The translations under genes were made by a program, and so were the position numbers. Below are positions 40,401-54,000 of a stretch of DNA of 64,000 nt, in pieces. The notes below the pieces were generated by a model. That model saw only the letters and a program-made list of their open reading frames with translations, was not told the DNA's origin and did no database searches. This DNA comes from Agelaius tricolor (Eukaryota; Chordata; Aves; Passeriformes; Icteridae), in the NCBI GenBank assembly GCA_023055355.1, contig JALJCS010000009.1:22345001-22409000 (forward strand). The letters are read 5' to 3'. Every line of letters begins with the position of its first letter. The stretch's first letter is position 1.

Positions 40401-43400
40401 GTCTCAGTCTGTCTTGCACATTGGTCTACAAATCCTCTACCCTAGTATGAGGAAAAATTGCAGATGCAGCCATGAGAGCAGGAGGAAGCTTGCATCTCTG
40501 TGCTTCTCTTCATTCTGTTTTAAACAGCAGCCTGAAGAGGACATTTTAGGTCCTCTGCTATTTCAATTGTGTAATTCTGTCATAAGTTCCATCTTAAAAC
40601 AAGCTGCATTATTTGTTCCACTAATTCTGCTCAAAGGTTGTCCCAGAACATAATTTGTCAGATTACCCCTAAGGACAGCACCGTGACTGAACAATTAGTT
40701 ATGGAGCACAGGGATGGAATTCAAGATCACGGAATCTGGAAACAAGTAAATACAGAGTCTACATGTAACCTGCTCCAGGATGAACACACTGTAAAACTAT
40801 GTCCAGACCCTGAGAGTAAGTCACTGTAGAGGCCAGTGCTGTGGAAAAAAACCCCATTTTCTACAGATCTTCCTTTCTCTTCTGTAACAAATACCTTCTG
40901 GGTGTTTGCATTACATGCTGGAGCACTGATATATACTATAAAAGGAACATACAGAATTTGGACAAACCATGAGAAAACACTGGCAAAAAACAAATTCCAC
41001 AGTATGAAACATGTTTCTGAGAACTAACCTCAGCCTTTCAGGGAATGGAAGTAAAGTTGTGTGACCCAGATGTCTAATCAAACCAACATAAATGCTGCCC
41101 AGAAAATGCCTGCACTTACATACTTTTGAAGAAGCAAGAACTGAAAGCTATGCAAATGAATGTTTTAGCAAACCATGCCCGTGTGTGCAGAAACATGTAC
41201 AAAACACAGACAAAGTCAATTTTCTAAATTGTTTGTTGCAATTACTTCTGCGGTCCTGATTAAAATAAGTATTTAGCAAGATATGTGGAAACATGAAATT
41301 TTAAAACAGCTGTGGCTCGGTCTGACTTCTCTAAAAAATATACAGGAAGAAGTAAATATCCTAATGTTCAGGATTCACCTCCCACCCCAGATTAGCAAGG
41401 GTTGAAAGCTTCACCCAAATCAGCCCCACGTGTCCCATGTTGGTCACTTTTGGCACAGATAAACACACAGGTTCTGTACACAGACACAACCTGTCAAACT
41501 GCAGGCACCCTGCTTCTCACTGACTGAAGTACCCATGTTTGCATCTGAGAATTAGCACTCACAATTCTCTGCTAGTAAAGAGCCCAGGATGAGGAACTCA
41601 TTGGAAGAAGAAGAAGAAATGCAACTGATTTCTTCAGTATTGTTCTGTCTGCTCTGACAGGCATCAGGTAGGAGGGGGTGCAAGTATCCCAAGCATGCTT
41701 TCTCTGACTTTGAGAATTATGCTGATAGCACAAGTCTTCATAAATGTACTGTGACATTCTTTAAACATCTATCACAACTTCTGCTTTTCTAACTTTTAGG
41801 AAGGTCAACATCATCAAGCACGATAAGATAAACCAAGTCCTCTCATGGCAGAATAAACAGGAATTTTAAGCAACCCAGGCCCAGTCCTGTCTTCCAAGTC
41901 AGACCTCAGTTCAGACTTACTTTGGGTTTCAGGGAAAGCTGCAGGGGGTGAGAGCCTCTCCTTCAAGTTTGCCTGCAAACAGGATTTTGAGGTCTTTTCA
42001 CTGAGTAGCTTCTGTTTCTTCTGCAGTCAATAAGCAACCAACAGAGATTAAAGCTCAATCCTGTGGTAAACTTTGTACTGTTTGTATAACACTAACTTTG
42101 TTTTGCTATCAGGAGATTAAAAATCCCTCCTAAAAAATGGATCACCTTGTCAGCATTGTGATTGCTTGGGACAGAGCCCTGTAGCTGAGCTCCTTGGCAG
42201 TGGCTGATGGCTCTGCATTCACTTAATCAAGCAACAGTATTTCAGGGGGTTTAATGAATCTCTAAACTGTTGGTAACTTGTTGCTTCATCCTCCCAAAAT
42301 GATGATTCACAGACAGTGTGAGTAGTTACAACTCCCAGCTACAAAGCCTGGATAATTTACTAGCATGTGGGAGATGCTTTTTGCTTCCTGCAGTGTATAA
42401 ACAACTAAAATACTCTTTCTCTTTTGCCATTTTTAATGGCCTTCAAGTGCTCTCATCAGGACAGAGGTAACAAAATTATATTGATTTAAATTTCTATTAA
42501 TTTATTAAATTTCTATCAATTTATGATATTGATTTAAATTTCTAAGATGTGAAAAATAAACACTGGACAGTTTTATTTGGCTTTTAGATTCTTTTAGCCT
42601 TTAGGGTTCATGCTTTCAATATTTCTGTGCAAGTATGAGAGCCTGAAGTTTTGATTTTTTGCTGACTGAGAAATATTACAGTGGCAGGTGCAGAGGACAA
42701 CTCAGAAACTTGTTAAAACTTTCCCAAAATATTGTTGGCCTCCCAGCTCAAGGAGCCCAGATGGGGGAGTGAATGAATTACTGTGGTGGGAAAAGCTGGA
42801 AGCTAAACAGAGCTGCAGCCTCATGAGCTAGCACTGAACTGGCTGGTCTGGTCCAGGAGAGCAGACCTGGCATTTGTGACAGCAGAAATTGTAGGTCACT
42901 GACTCCATCTGTGCAGCTGTAGTGAACACCTCTTCTTCCTGTTAGATGCACTCATGAGACCCTGCCCAAATTCAGCCAAATATGGTTGTCTCTACTACTG
43001 CCTTTTGAAACTTTAAATTCAGCCTTCAGAGCTCATTATCTGCTGATAGCACTGTGGAACCGGTTTCTGGCATGGATAGCTGTGGATACAGGTGTCATGA
43101 GCTAGATGAGTTGTGCACATTTAGCTGAAATGCCCACAAATGCCTTGGTTTGCTTCCCTGCCCAGCACAAGCCGTGGGGCAGACAGCCTTCAGGTCTCTT
43201 CTGAAAAGAGCAATGTGTGTGCTCACAGCCCAGTGCATCCCTGGGAAGGCAAAGAAAATCCTGCCCTCGTTCTTCCTCCACTAGATGTCAGGTTTGGGTC
43301 ATATATTTCAATCCAGGTTGGTAAAAGCAATAAAAAGAATGCAGTACTTGCTGGCCTGCACTGCAAGGCACTATGGCCTTAAGACTGCTACAATCACACC

Positions 43401-46400
43401 ACCAGAGTACTGCTAATATGTTTGGAAATCTTCAGTCCCTGTGCCTTATTTTTAACATTTTCTGGTGCACAGCACAGCAATAAATGTAGCTACATCTGGT
43501 CTGGCATGATCTTTGGTTCAGCCTACAAGTCATCTGCAGGGTCCTCTGTCATATTTCTCATTCTGCTGATCTCAGTACTTCCCTACTTTAGGGATGCACA
43601 TTGCAGCCAATTCAGCAAACCATAGAGTTTATGCTTTCATGATTATCATAATTTTACATGAATTAAAAATAGTCTGTGACTACTGTATTTTGGATCAGAA
43701 AAGGGAAAAAATCTCTGTGTTTATGCTGTGGCTTTTAAGAGGCTGTACTTTGCATCTAGATATATTTTCTTCTTTCAGCAATGGATTCAATTCAAAGTAG
43801 CAGTGACTTGTTGTTCCAAAAGTGGTAGTTTCTCTGATAGCAGTATACTCCTGATTTAGCTGTGAAGCTGTAATCTGAGGAAACCAGAATTTGCCACAGA
43901 GATAATATATTTTATTATAACCCCTGTATATACTTGAAAAAAGGGGACAAGTTTTAAAATCCCAGAGCCTTTTCATTGGATTATAGTAAAAACCTTACAA
44001 AGACTCTCTAAAAACTTTGCTGGAAACCTAGCTATCATCTTTTTAAAACTAGAGAAAATAGTATAGGAAGTAATTACACACATCTGGTCCACCCTTGCAG
44101 GTAGAATGTCAAGCAGTCAACAGGCAAAGCTTGATTTTTTCACAGATCTGTGTAGCTGGGCTTTTGCAGCTGCTTACTTTTCAGTGCTAACATAGTCAAA
44201 GGCTCATGAGTCCAAACACAAAGATCCTCTGTAAATCTGTGCTCCAGTTCCTATTACAGTCACAATGTTCCTTCCTCCAGCTGGTTGTTTGTTTGCTTTT
44301 CACAGATGGCAAATCACGGTGGGTCAAGCTGACACCTCTCTCCCTGATGCATCCACTAGTGCTCAGCGACTTTAAAACACTTTGGTGAAGAATCTGGTGA
44401 ACTCCAAGTAATGTGAATAATTCAGATCACATAACAGTTTGCACACAGTTTCTCCTTATCAGATGTCTTTCTTGGGCATATGCCTCATGTGCAGAAGGTC
44501 AGTTATGCAAGAAAGTTTTTCCCAAATTGAATACTTCAATAGCCATCCCTCTGTTGCAGGTAGAGAGGGCAACAAATCTTATATTTAACATTGCCTAGCA
44601 GTTTTGATTATAAGATCTGGTTTTCAGTTGCTTTTAATTTTTTCATATTTTAATCATTCTAGGCTGAAATTTTCCATCCTTGTTCTCTGTGTTAGGCTGA
44701 ACTTTTATTTTGGGAACATTTCACTGAAAGTTGGTCAACAACTTCCAAGAATGAAGTTAGTGAAAAATATGGCTGGCCCATGCTGAAAATATCTTACAGT
44801 GGTTTCACTGCAGTTCAGTGCTTCATGCAGGGGCTTGAAATTAGCGGGGGTTGGTCCCTGGAGACACCAGCCGGTACTTGGTGGCCATATGAAAATCCTG
44901 TCAGATCTGACCTAGCTGTAAATCACTGCTTTCCTCTTGCATGTGGCCTGCAGAGCCTGTCTGAAATCCAGATGTTGTCTTTGCTGAAGACTTGCCTGGT
45001 GCAGAGCATGCTGGTGCCACAGGAGCTCAGCCCCAAGTATGAGCAGAGGGCAGAGAACTGACTGTGCCCTGCTCTCCCTCACACTGTGCCACCCAGAGTT
45101 GGATGCAGCCTTAAACAGCACTGAAGGGAAGGAGGAGGAGGAGGAGGAGAAAAATAATGGCTCAAAACAGGACCTACAGGACAGCATCCAGGGACAGGCA
45201 GGGAGGGATATGCAGAGGCAACAAGGCCAGAGACAGAGCAGGTGGGAACAAAACAGACAGGGATATCTTGGGGTTGCAGGGGGGTAAAAGGATCAAGAGA
45301 AGGGGATAAATTTGGGAAGGAAGCCGAAGGGGATGGCCCGTGACACACTTCTCTAGTGTTCTAGAAGACTACCAAGCATTTGGCTGCTCTTTCTGCAAAA
45401 ACCTCTGCCTCCAAAAACCAGAAGAGAACTTGATTTATGCTCAGCATTCATCTGAATTTTTGTGGTATCCTTTCTTTCATCTCATCCTTATGATTTCCTT
45501 TTTCATTCCTCCTTTCCCTCCCCCCCAAAAAACCCAGAAGAATTCAGGAGCCTGTTTCTGTGTCCTACTGTGGAAATCTGTTCCACTGTATTTCTTCAGA
45601 TGAAGAAGATCTGGAGTGCTTTGTGGCACTGAAGAAAGATAATGCAATCTTTTCCCCTGGTTACCTTTCTCCATAAAAGACCTGGAGCTGTAAACTGTGA
45701 CACCAGCAATGCTTGGATAAGTCCAACAGGCTGGGAGGAAGGACCACATCAGTGTTTGATGTAGGAGACCCAGGTGGGTCATGTTAGGAGGGATGACCTG
45801 CAGGTAGCAGGGAGGGTGTGTGCAAGCAGAGTCACATGCTAAGCATAACAAAACATTTTTTAAAATGGATTTCAGAGAGCAGATGCAGAGTCATTGAACT
45901 ATTGCTGGGAAATGCTGGAGGAGGGAGGACACTGACTGTATATTCTCAGTTAGAAAACATACAGCACCCCTCAGGTACATATCTAAGACTACTGTCTGGC
46001 AAAGAACTCCACAAATAAGTGCAACTTATAGCCTTTATGAAAAGTTGGTGTAAAGTGTGAGGTGAGCAAGAACAGACTTGGGGAGGAAGGTCTATGGAAG
46101 CTGCTTCCCAGAGCACCCTTTGGTTCTCACCAGCTGCTGCCAAAGCTGTCTCCAAAGACACTGAGCTCACACAGGGTGGAGCAGCAGAGGAGCTCAGACA
46201 AGACTCAGCTTGGGGTTTTCCCCTTGATTTCCATGGACAGTTGTCCCTCTTGAAGCCAGGGAGTCAGAGGCAGCTGGAAATTACATTAATCCTGATATAC
46301 CCTGACATATATAATGATAAATGTAGCTTTAGCTGTGGATTATTTTGTCCCTAGCATAACCTGGCCTGCTGGGCCAGCTTCTGTAGCTGTGGCCTTCCTT

Positions 46401-46679
46401 CTTTGCCTTGCTTTTAAAGTTCCATGGTGCTGGCAGTGAAAGCAGTAGCTTACTCAAATTCACAGAGCACACTAAAAACAGAAACAAGAGGTTCCTGGGA
46501 CCTGCCCCTGTCTGAGCAAAAGAGTGCTCTGCTCTTGATGTTCCCCTTCCATTTTATCAGCTGAAAAAAGTCCTGGTAGCTTCTACTTGCAGTGGGAGTA
46601 ATCCTGCTAACAGCAGCAACATTTGGGAATCAGTGAGGATTAAGTTATTGTCAGCCACTGGATAATATTCACAGAAGAA
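40401..46679. other. Region upstream of HAO2 without a recognised gene
   Basis: In mammals WARS2 lies beyond HAO2 on this side, in divergent orientation. None of its coding sequence is recognisable here. There is a local direct repeat of TATTGATTTAAATTTCTA at about 42479 and 42527, and a short GGA run at about 45128-45150. Confidence 0.6.
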
Positions 46680-47215
46680 CAGAAAAGTAGGCTGGGGAGG
46701 AGAAGCCATCCAGTCCACTCCTGTTCCTGAAGTCAGAATTAGCTACACCCATGCCTGTTTCCACTCATGGAGATGCCACTTCCTCCAAAGAAAACCAGTT
46801 TCATCAATTGACTATACAATGAAAATTTACAGATGTTTCATCTGGATCTCCCTTCCTGTAATTTCACTTATTTTCCACCCATAATGGGCACAAAAAAGAT
46901 TCAGTCCCTTTTTCTTTATGTCTATTTTTAAAATATTTAAAGTTCATCAATGGGCCACCCCCTCTATTGTCTCTTTTCTAAACCAAGTTATGCAAATTCC
47001 TTTGGCTTTTCATCATGAACCATATTTTCTAGACTTCTGGTCATCCCAAGTTCTGTCCTCTGACTCTCCAGCTGTTCAACATCCTCCCTTAATTAAAGCA
47101 CTAGGAACTGGACATGATCTTCCAGCTGAGTCCTCTTCTAGCCCTCATATAGAACAAAGAAGACAGATTTTGCCAATACTACTGTTTATTCAGCTGTGAT
47201 GATAGACAGTATTTT
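46680..47215 (-). mobile_element. Old CR1-like LINE 3' fragment
   Basis: The plus strand reads as strongly diverged antisense CR1/L3-type sequence: CATCTGGATCTCCCTTCC, then CACTTATTTTCC, CAGCTGTTCAACATCCTCCC and AACTGGACATGATCTTCCAG. The succession matches the layout of older CR1 3' regions, but with many substitutions and no intact frame. Ends are approximate. Confidence 0.6.
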
Positions 47216-48599
47216 TGTGTTCATTACTCAGCAGTATGTTCTTTACTTATTTCTTCAGATGTGCCATTCCATCCTGAGATGAAGAAAGGAGACAAACACT
47301 TTTGTTCATCTCTTCCAAACAAAGAAGTAGTCTTATCTCCTCTTCAGCTCAGATAAGAGTCAAGCTAAGGGTAATAGAAGTCTAAAATCTCAGAGATCAA
47401 CCACGTAGCAAAGAACTCTCATTTTTTGCTGAAGATGTTGAGAGGTGGCAGATGACTTTAAAAGACTCCGTCCAAATACATGACAGAGACACCCTAATAC
47501 ATTCTGGAAGTCACCTCAGAGAAAAGGAGGCAGAGAAAACTGCTATGGTATAAAGGAGGCCCTTGAGCAACAGTGTCATGAACAATCTCTATCATGACAG
47601 ATCCACCTCAGCCTTGAGATTTCGTGGTGGTGGAAGTGCAGAAAAGAAGGAGATTTTAATGAGTCTCAGAGTTAATGAGACTGTGGACTCAGAAGTATAA
47701 ATGAGAAGCTGCTTTTACCCTTGAGACTGAATTAGTGCTTAAGCTGAACCTAGGGCTCTGGAACCCCTGAACTGCTGTCTTCAGGAAGCAAACCTCCACT
47801 GGTGTATTGGAAGTTGGTTTGTCTACTAGTGCTAATGTCTAGACACCCAGCAGAGCTTCAGTCTCTCTTGAGAGTAGAGAATTTGCTCTCAAGAGGCCCC
47901 AGTATGGGTTCAGAGGCTGCCCCCACCCGCACCAGCCCACTCAGAGGCACTCTTCTGGCTGACACTGACTCTGAGAGTGGGGAAGCAGCTGAGCTGAGGC
48001 AGTGTGACCCTGTTTGCCCACTGATCTGTGGCAATGTTCTTCTGAGGGCTTTCTCTGTTTTGCAGCAGCTTTGCACGAAGCTTTCATCTTGGGACACTCG
48101 GCAGCCTCCAGATTCCTCCCTGCAATGCTGCTGTCCAATCACAAACAGCTGGTGATTGACAGCTAAAGGCAGAAGATGTTGTTTTCCTCACAAAACTGCA
48201 TACTAGGTTTTCTAGATTATTTCTCCAGGTCATCAAGATCATTTAAACTAATTTCAAACTCTTCAAATATATTCTGTGGGGTTTTTTTTCTGTGTTATTT
48301 GATTAAATAAAAAGTTAGCAATAAAGATCTCAATAATCAAATTAAGTCTGAATATCAAGGACTATGGTCTGTTTATATTTTTCAGTCTGTATTGCTGTCA
48401 ACTGCTGAAAATTGTACACAGACAATATTTCCTTAGCTTGCTTCTTAGAAGCTATGAGACATGAGATAATGTTCCAAGCCTCATTAAAGTTAAAATAATC
48501 TGTCTGCTTTTCTTCCCTTGCCACAAGTCCCATCACAGGAACATATTAGATTGGTTTAGTATGATTTGTTCTTAATAAATCCACCCTGGTTGCCACTCA
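47216..48599. other. Region without a recognised gene
   Basis: Intergenic sequence between two LINE remnants. No domain or RNA gene was seen. Confidence 0.55.
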
Positions 48600-48835
48600 C
48601 CTTGTAGTTGACTTCTGGAGGCTCAACTATTGCTTCCCCTGCTCCCTCATTCTTGAAAAAAAATGTAAGAGGCAACACATTTATCTCTGTACCTCACAGT
48701 TCCTCAAAGATAGCAGCTAATAGTGCTGGCATCACTTCAGACAATCTTCCCAGTATCCTAGCAGGAATTTCATCAAGTCCAGCTGATTTGAAAACATCCA
48801 ACATATCTAAGTCTCTTTCATGATATTGCTTGGTC
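48600..48835 (-). mobile_element. Decayed LINE reverse-transcriptase fragment
   Basis: The minus-strand translation includes LDVFKSAGLDEIPARILGRL followed by SEVMPALLAAIFEEL. This resembles the CR1/L2-clade reverse-transcriptase segment that runs KSxGPDGIxxRVLRELxxV...LxxIFE. The frame is interrupted. It is opposite in orientation to the LINE remnant at 49480-50545. Confidence 0.6.
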
Positions 48836-49479
48836 TTGCAGCAAATTGAAAACACTCTCAAACATCCTTAGCAAAATGAAGGCCCCAGACAGTAATTTTG
48901 GAATTAAAATATTCGCCAACAGGCTGGAAAACCCAGGTAGCTGGGGCAAGCTAATAGGTGTGGAAAAGGCCAGGTTCAACATGAGTATCCTTATGGGATT
49001 AAAAAATGGGGAAGTTCTGAATCCTCAAGAAAATCACAAGAAGATGCAAGTAACCCAGCAGGCAAAGGAGAACAAACATAATGAACTTTATACAAGATGC
49101 CAATAACAGAACCAAAGTAGTGCTACACTCACTTCCACCTAGCATGTGAAATCTCAGAAAGGAAATAGGGAAGCAGAATGTTTGATCCAAAATGCAGATG
49201 CCGATCAATCATACATATTGGAAACCTGAAGCAAAGAAGACTATTAAAGGGACACTAAACCCAGGATATAAAATACAGAGATAAACTGTGCAGGAGGCAG
49301 AGCATCACTCTGCCTCATCAAAGGCTCATCAGAAAAAAAAAAAATTTACAAGTTCACTATCTCAAGTTACATGAAGTCTGTGCTTGTTGAAATTCCAGGC
49401 CTAAACAGAAGATTATTGTTATGATAGATAATGTTACTGACCCAGGATAGCCAAATGCCCTGAATTCAATACACTGTAA

Positions 49480-50545
49480 GAAATCAGAGAAGCAGGAAAA
49501 ACAGTAGCAATGGGAGACATCAACAGCCCTCCTGTAGATTGACAAATGTCATGCCAGCAGATGAAAGAGAGATGACATTTTTGGGCTCTGTCAGCAATTA
49601 TTTCATGGAGCATCTGGTCTGAGCCCACAGGAGCAAAGGCAGTCCTCAGCTTTGTGGCTCTAGCCCTTCTAATGGCAGCTCCACTCTGTGACAGTGACCA
49701 CAGAGGGCTCAGCTTCACCAGCTCTAGAGGAGCACTGCAGGCCAAATACGCCAGTGCCATTGTCCTTCACTTCAAGAAAAGCTATGCAGGAATGAGGGAG
49801 CTTGTTAAAAAGAATCTAGAAAGGTCAACAAAGAGAAATCCTAGCAAACAGCATGGAAACTTCTGAAGAACACCAGACTGGAAGCATAACACCACTGCGT
49901 ATGACCTATTGAGAAAGGCCGGAGAATGGATTAAAGGAGGCCAGCACATATGAACAGCCAAGTAAGAAAGTTTATTAGCAGCAAAAAGCCAATTTCCAAA
50001 AAGATGTCTATTGTATCCAAACCAATAAAATGAAAAGAATAGTGTTGTCAGGCAGATTAAAAGCAAAAATCCTACAAGAGTTTGAGGAGAACTAGCTAAA
50101 GAAATCAAAACTAGTACTTCATCAAAAATGTCTGGAGAAAAATCTTGCTAGGGGCTCTGCATGGCCAGCTAGTGATTAGACAAAAATCAGAGACAATTAA
50201 GCCATTCTGCAGTGTTTTTCACTGGGAAGAAAAGGGGAAAAGTTTTCATATGGGGGAAAATGCAGAATATACATCTGAAGTCAAAGTAATTGTGGATGAG
50301 ATTTTGTTTCAAATAGACAAAATTGTTTCAAAGGGAAATATTTCAAATTGTTTCAAAGTGATATATTTATTACAAGCTGCTGGAGTCAGATGATACCAAG
50401 CAGAAATCAAGGATGTAAACCCTGAATTACTGTTCACAGTGTGCAGCCTTTCATTTGGAACTTCTTTGGGACCTGAAGACTGAAAGGTGACATTTATGAA
50501 GCCAATCTTTAAAACAGATCCTGGGGGACATCTGGGGAAACACAA
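49480..50545 (+). mobile_element. Decayed LINE endonuclease to reverse-transcriptase remnant
   Basis: In order on the plus strand, in shifting frames, are VAMGDINSPPVD (like the GDFNxP motif of LINE endonucleases), a CDSDHRGLSF segment (SDH motif), FKKSYAGMRELVKK, and FMKPIFKTDPGGHLGKH (like VVPIFKKGxxxDPGNYRPVS at the start of the reverse transcriptase). The motif order matches CR1/L2-clade ORF2. Stops and frameshifts throughout show it is long dead. Confidence 0.6.
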
Positions 50546-51022
50546 TTCTTATGTTTCATAGTACTTTCTAAGCCTAGAAACGTGAACAGCACAGCTCCAG
50601 AAGACCAGGGTTTGCTTGTGTCAGAGGACAAATTCTGCTGTTGACAAATTGTTAGCATTCAGTAGAGAATTCATTCTTCATATGTGAAGAAATAGAATAT
50701 ACCTCAAGTGAGTAAAAATCTTTATGTAAAGAGAAGTCTTCCCTGAGAGCTTTCCTTGCATATCTCTGAAAGGATCATCAGCAGATTGTCAAAGACAGCC
50801 CTGTAGACAGAATCTGCCTCACCAAAGCCTGATAAGTACACTAAATAGCCAGTGTATAAGAAGGAAGTTTATGAAAAAGAAGTAATTGAAACAAAGGAAA
50901 CAGAGAGTAGCAATACATATTTTTCAGAGCAGATGTCTCCAGAGAAGCTGCACAAGGATTTGTGCCAGAGCTAAAAGTATCCTGGCTCAAAGCAGGATAA
51001 CAGTTTTCATAGACCTCTTTCT

Positions 51023-51065
51023 TACATAGAATCCTAGAAGTTTGGGTTGGAAAAGATCTGTAACA
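51023..51065 (-). mobile_element. Possible CR1 3'-terminal fragment
   Basis: ACATAGAATCCTAGAAG followed by TTTGGGTTGGAAAAG is close to the antisense of the CR1 3' end, which normally reads CATAGAATCATAGAATGGTT then TGGGTTGGAAGG. The match does not continue further, so it is at most a small 3' piece. Confidence 0.5.
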
Positions 51066-54000
51066 GTTCCCCCAGTGGAATTCTGTGGGAAATGGGTCAG
51101 AGACTGTCTATACAGTGTAATTACCCCTTTGAGTGACCAGTCTAAGGCAGCATCGTGGCTACATTCAGGCCAGGAGAAACAAGTCATGCAAGAGTCATCC
51201 TCTACCTTACCTACCCATTATCAAAGGCCCCCTTGCCATCAGACTCTTCAGAGTTCCTTCTTGGTCTAAGTGTGCAGTAGAAGGTACTGAGATGTCTTCT
51301 CTCTACCTAGACTTTCCAACTCCTCTATTTTGCATTTTTAAGCAAATGGAAAGATGAACATTCTTTATAAACAAGATGCAAATAAAGGTTTTAGTTCACA
51401 TCTCCTTAAATATTGACAAATATTCCTTAAATATTGACAAATATTTTAACAGTTTGCAGCTCTCTAGGCACAACCACACTTCTTTGTTAAGCTTGCATTA
51501 GGATCAGTTCTGCTGTTCAGCCTGTGTTTCCTATTCAATTTCGTCTGACCATGCCAAGGTGTCATCAATATAGTTCTAGTCCTAGGCTCCTTTCTGCTTT
51601 GCCATCCATCTCCTTCTTCATCCAGATCTTGCTGTTTTCTTCATATTTACACATAGCCTTTATGGGGGAAAAAAAAAGGCTGTCTACTTGCAAACTATCC
51701 AAAATTATGAGTCCTGAAATAAGAGAAAGAATTCCTTGGGTTTTGTTTGTTTTCTTGAATGGATTTGTTCAATTTGAGCTCCTCTCCTGCTAGATTATTA
51801 AAGAGCTCTTTAGAACGTAATATCTACTACAATGAGAAATTTGAATGACTGCAGCATTTCCAGTGAGGTTTTTATATATTTTTTTATGTGCACCATTTAT
51901 TTCTCATCATTTTATTTTAGGGCAAATGAAAGCTTGGGGAAAAAAAAAAAAAAGCAATCAGTCTTCTTTAATTAAGGGTTATCATTCCCTCTGGTGAATT
52001 TGTGGAGAGCGGGAACAGAATAAATTTCTCTTCATTTCCTCACTGGGAATATTAAATGCAATGCAGCTAATTTGTCTGTGAATTAAATTTCCAGTTCTTT
52101 TTCTAGCTCCTTAGGGCTGGTCTTATCTTTTATTTTACTGTAGCAGGGGAAGATACAGTACTATGCTAACTGAGGTATAGTGGAGAAAATAGACTTTGTA
52201 TTCTGCTTGCTTTTTCTGGTATTGAACTTCTGTAACAAAGAGAAGTATATACAGAAAATAATATATGTGATTGCTCCAGGAATCAATTTCTTATCAGTCT
52301 TCTCAGCCTACTGAAAAAAATCCTTTAGACAGAACACTTACAACAAAGTTGAATCATTATTATGCAAATGTAGCATTCTTTCACCATTTACACAGATTTC
52401 ATGCATGTCATTTCTGCTGGCTCCTATTAGTAAGAAGGGTCTATGGCAGAAGCTTTAAAAGCAGCCCTTTCCCAAACCTTTTCATGGAGGCCAGAGCCTT
52501 GGCAAGGTTTGTGTGAGGGGCAGGTGTAAGAGCCTGTGAAAGGTTCCTCAGGCTGGCCTGAAGGACACCAGAACTTCTTGCTGTGCCTTGATTCCCTGTT
52601 GCACTTCCTGCTCTGTTCCTTCCAGAAGCAAAGGCAGTCCTGTCTTCCAATCAAGCATCTGTCCCAATGAAAAGGATTATTTCTTGAAAGTAAAAACAAC
52701 CTTAGAGTAAAAAGGTTCTAATCTAGCAGAACAACATATCTACTTGGAAAAAGAACCCACTCACAGTCCTGTACATTCATCTTCTCTTCCTTTTTCTGTA
52801 CTGAGATCTTTGTAAATGTTCAATGGATTTTCCATCTGTGTTGTTTTTGAAGCCTGAAGTTTGGCCATTGCCCTGTTAGTTTGGGTGTTGGTGAGAAATG
52901 TTTCTAACTTGTTGGCTACTGCATTGCTCTCCTGCTTACTTTTTCTCCAGCAAGGCCAATTCTTTCCCCTGTGAAAGCATTATAATCTCAAGTATAGTAA
53001 ATCATCTCACTAATAATGTCACCATAAAGTTTTTATATCTCATTATTCTTAATCAATTTGCAGTGGTTTCCCATTTTTCATCCAGCTCTGTGCAGGAGAG
53101 AGAGGAGATACAGCCTTTCTCAGAGCAGAATTAAGGTTGGATTCCAAGAATGACCCTAAGGTAAATTTTAGATAAAACCAAATCTATTTTTTATCCCTAA
53201 TGTCCCATGTTTGGACTGTGGTTTACATGTGACAGAGTGAGCAGTTACAAGTTTAACAATTTATTGCCCATTACTGAACAAAACAAAAAAACCCCATGAC
53301 TGAATATGTTTGTTACATTTACATGGAAATTGTTCATTATGAAAAAATATTTCTTGCCCTATTTACTGTAAGAGTTTACTAAAAGCTATCTTGATATGGA
53401 ACTTGGTGCTCCTAGAAGAACCCTTTCTATGATCTGCTGTTCTACTTTTCCTTTACACCTACATCTGTTTGCTAACCCACTAGCCAAATGGACTACTCCA
53501 TAAATATTTATTTATTTATTACAATTTTTATATGTTTGTAATTGTACTTTAATTACAGTTTTTCCCTACAAAATTTCTTAGGTGGCTGAGGAAAGCAAGG
53601 ACTTTGTGATTAGGAAGTGGCTGCAAAGCATAGCTTGTAATTTCCATACTCTCCTCTATCTCACCTTTAGCAATTCACTTCTCTGGATGTTCTTTCACTT
53701 GGAGCTTCTATTTTTATCAAGGGACAATGTCCTGCAGCATATGCTATTTATGGCATCCAAACAATGGTGTAGGACACTTGACAGAATGCTATTGGCAAGC
53801 AGTCACCTTCTTGTCAACACTTCAATTTTTTTCTCCTTATCTCTAGAAACTTTGGCATGGCTGTGTGACCTGGCCTAGGCTTATCACACCCTAGATTCTA
53901 ATCAGACTGAAAGATGGAAACTAATGCAGTACTGGTGGGTGATCTACTGGTAAAGCAGAGAGAGCACAGATCTATCCTCGTCCTTCTGGGTTCTTGAGCA

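Noticed and set aside
40937..40944. TATAAAAG on the plus strand
   Set aside because: It is in the wrong orientation for HAO2 and no plus-strand gene is recognisable downstream.
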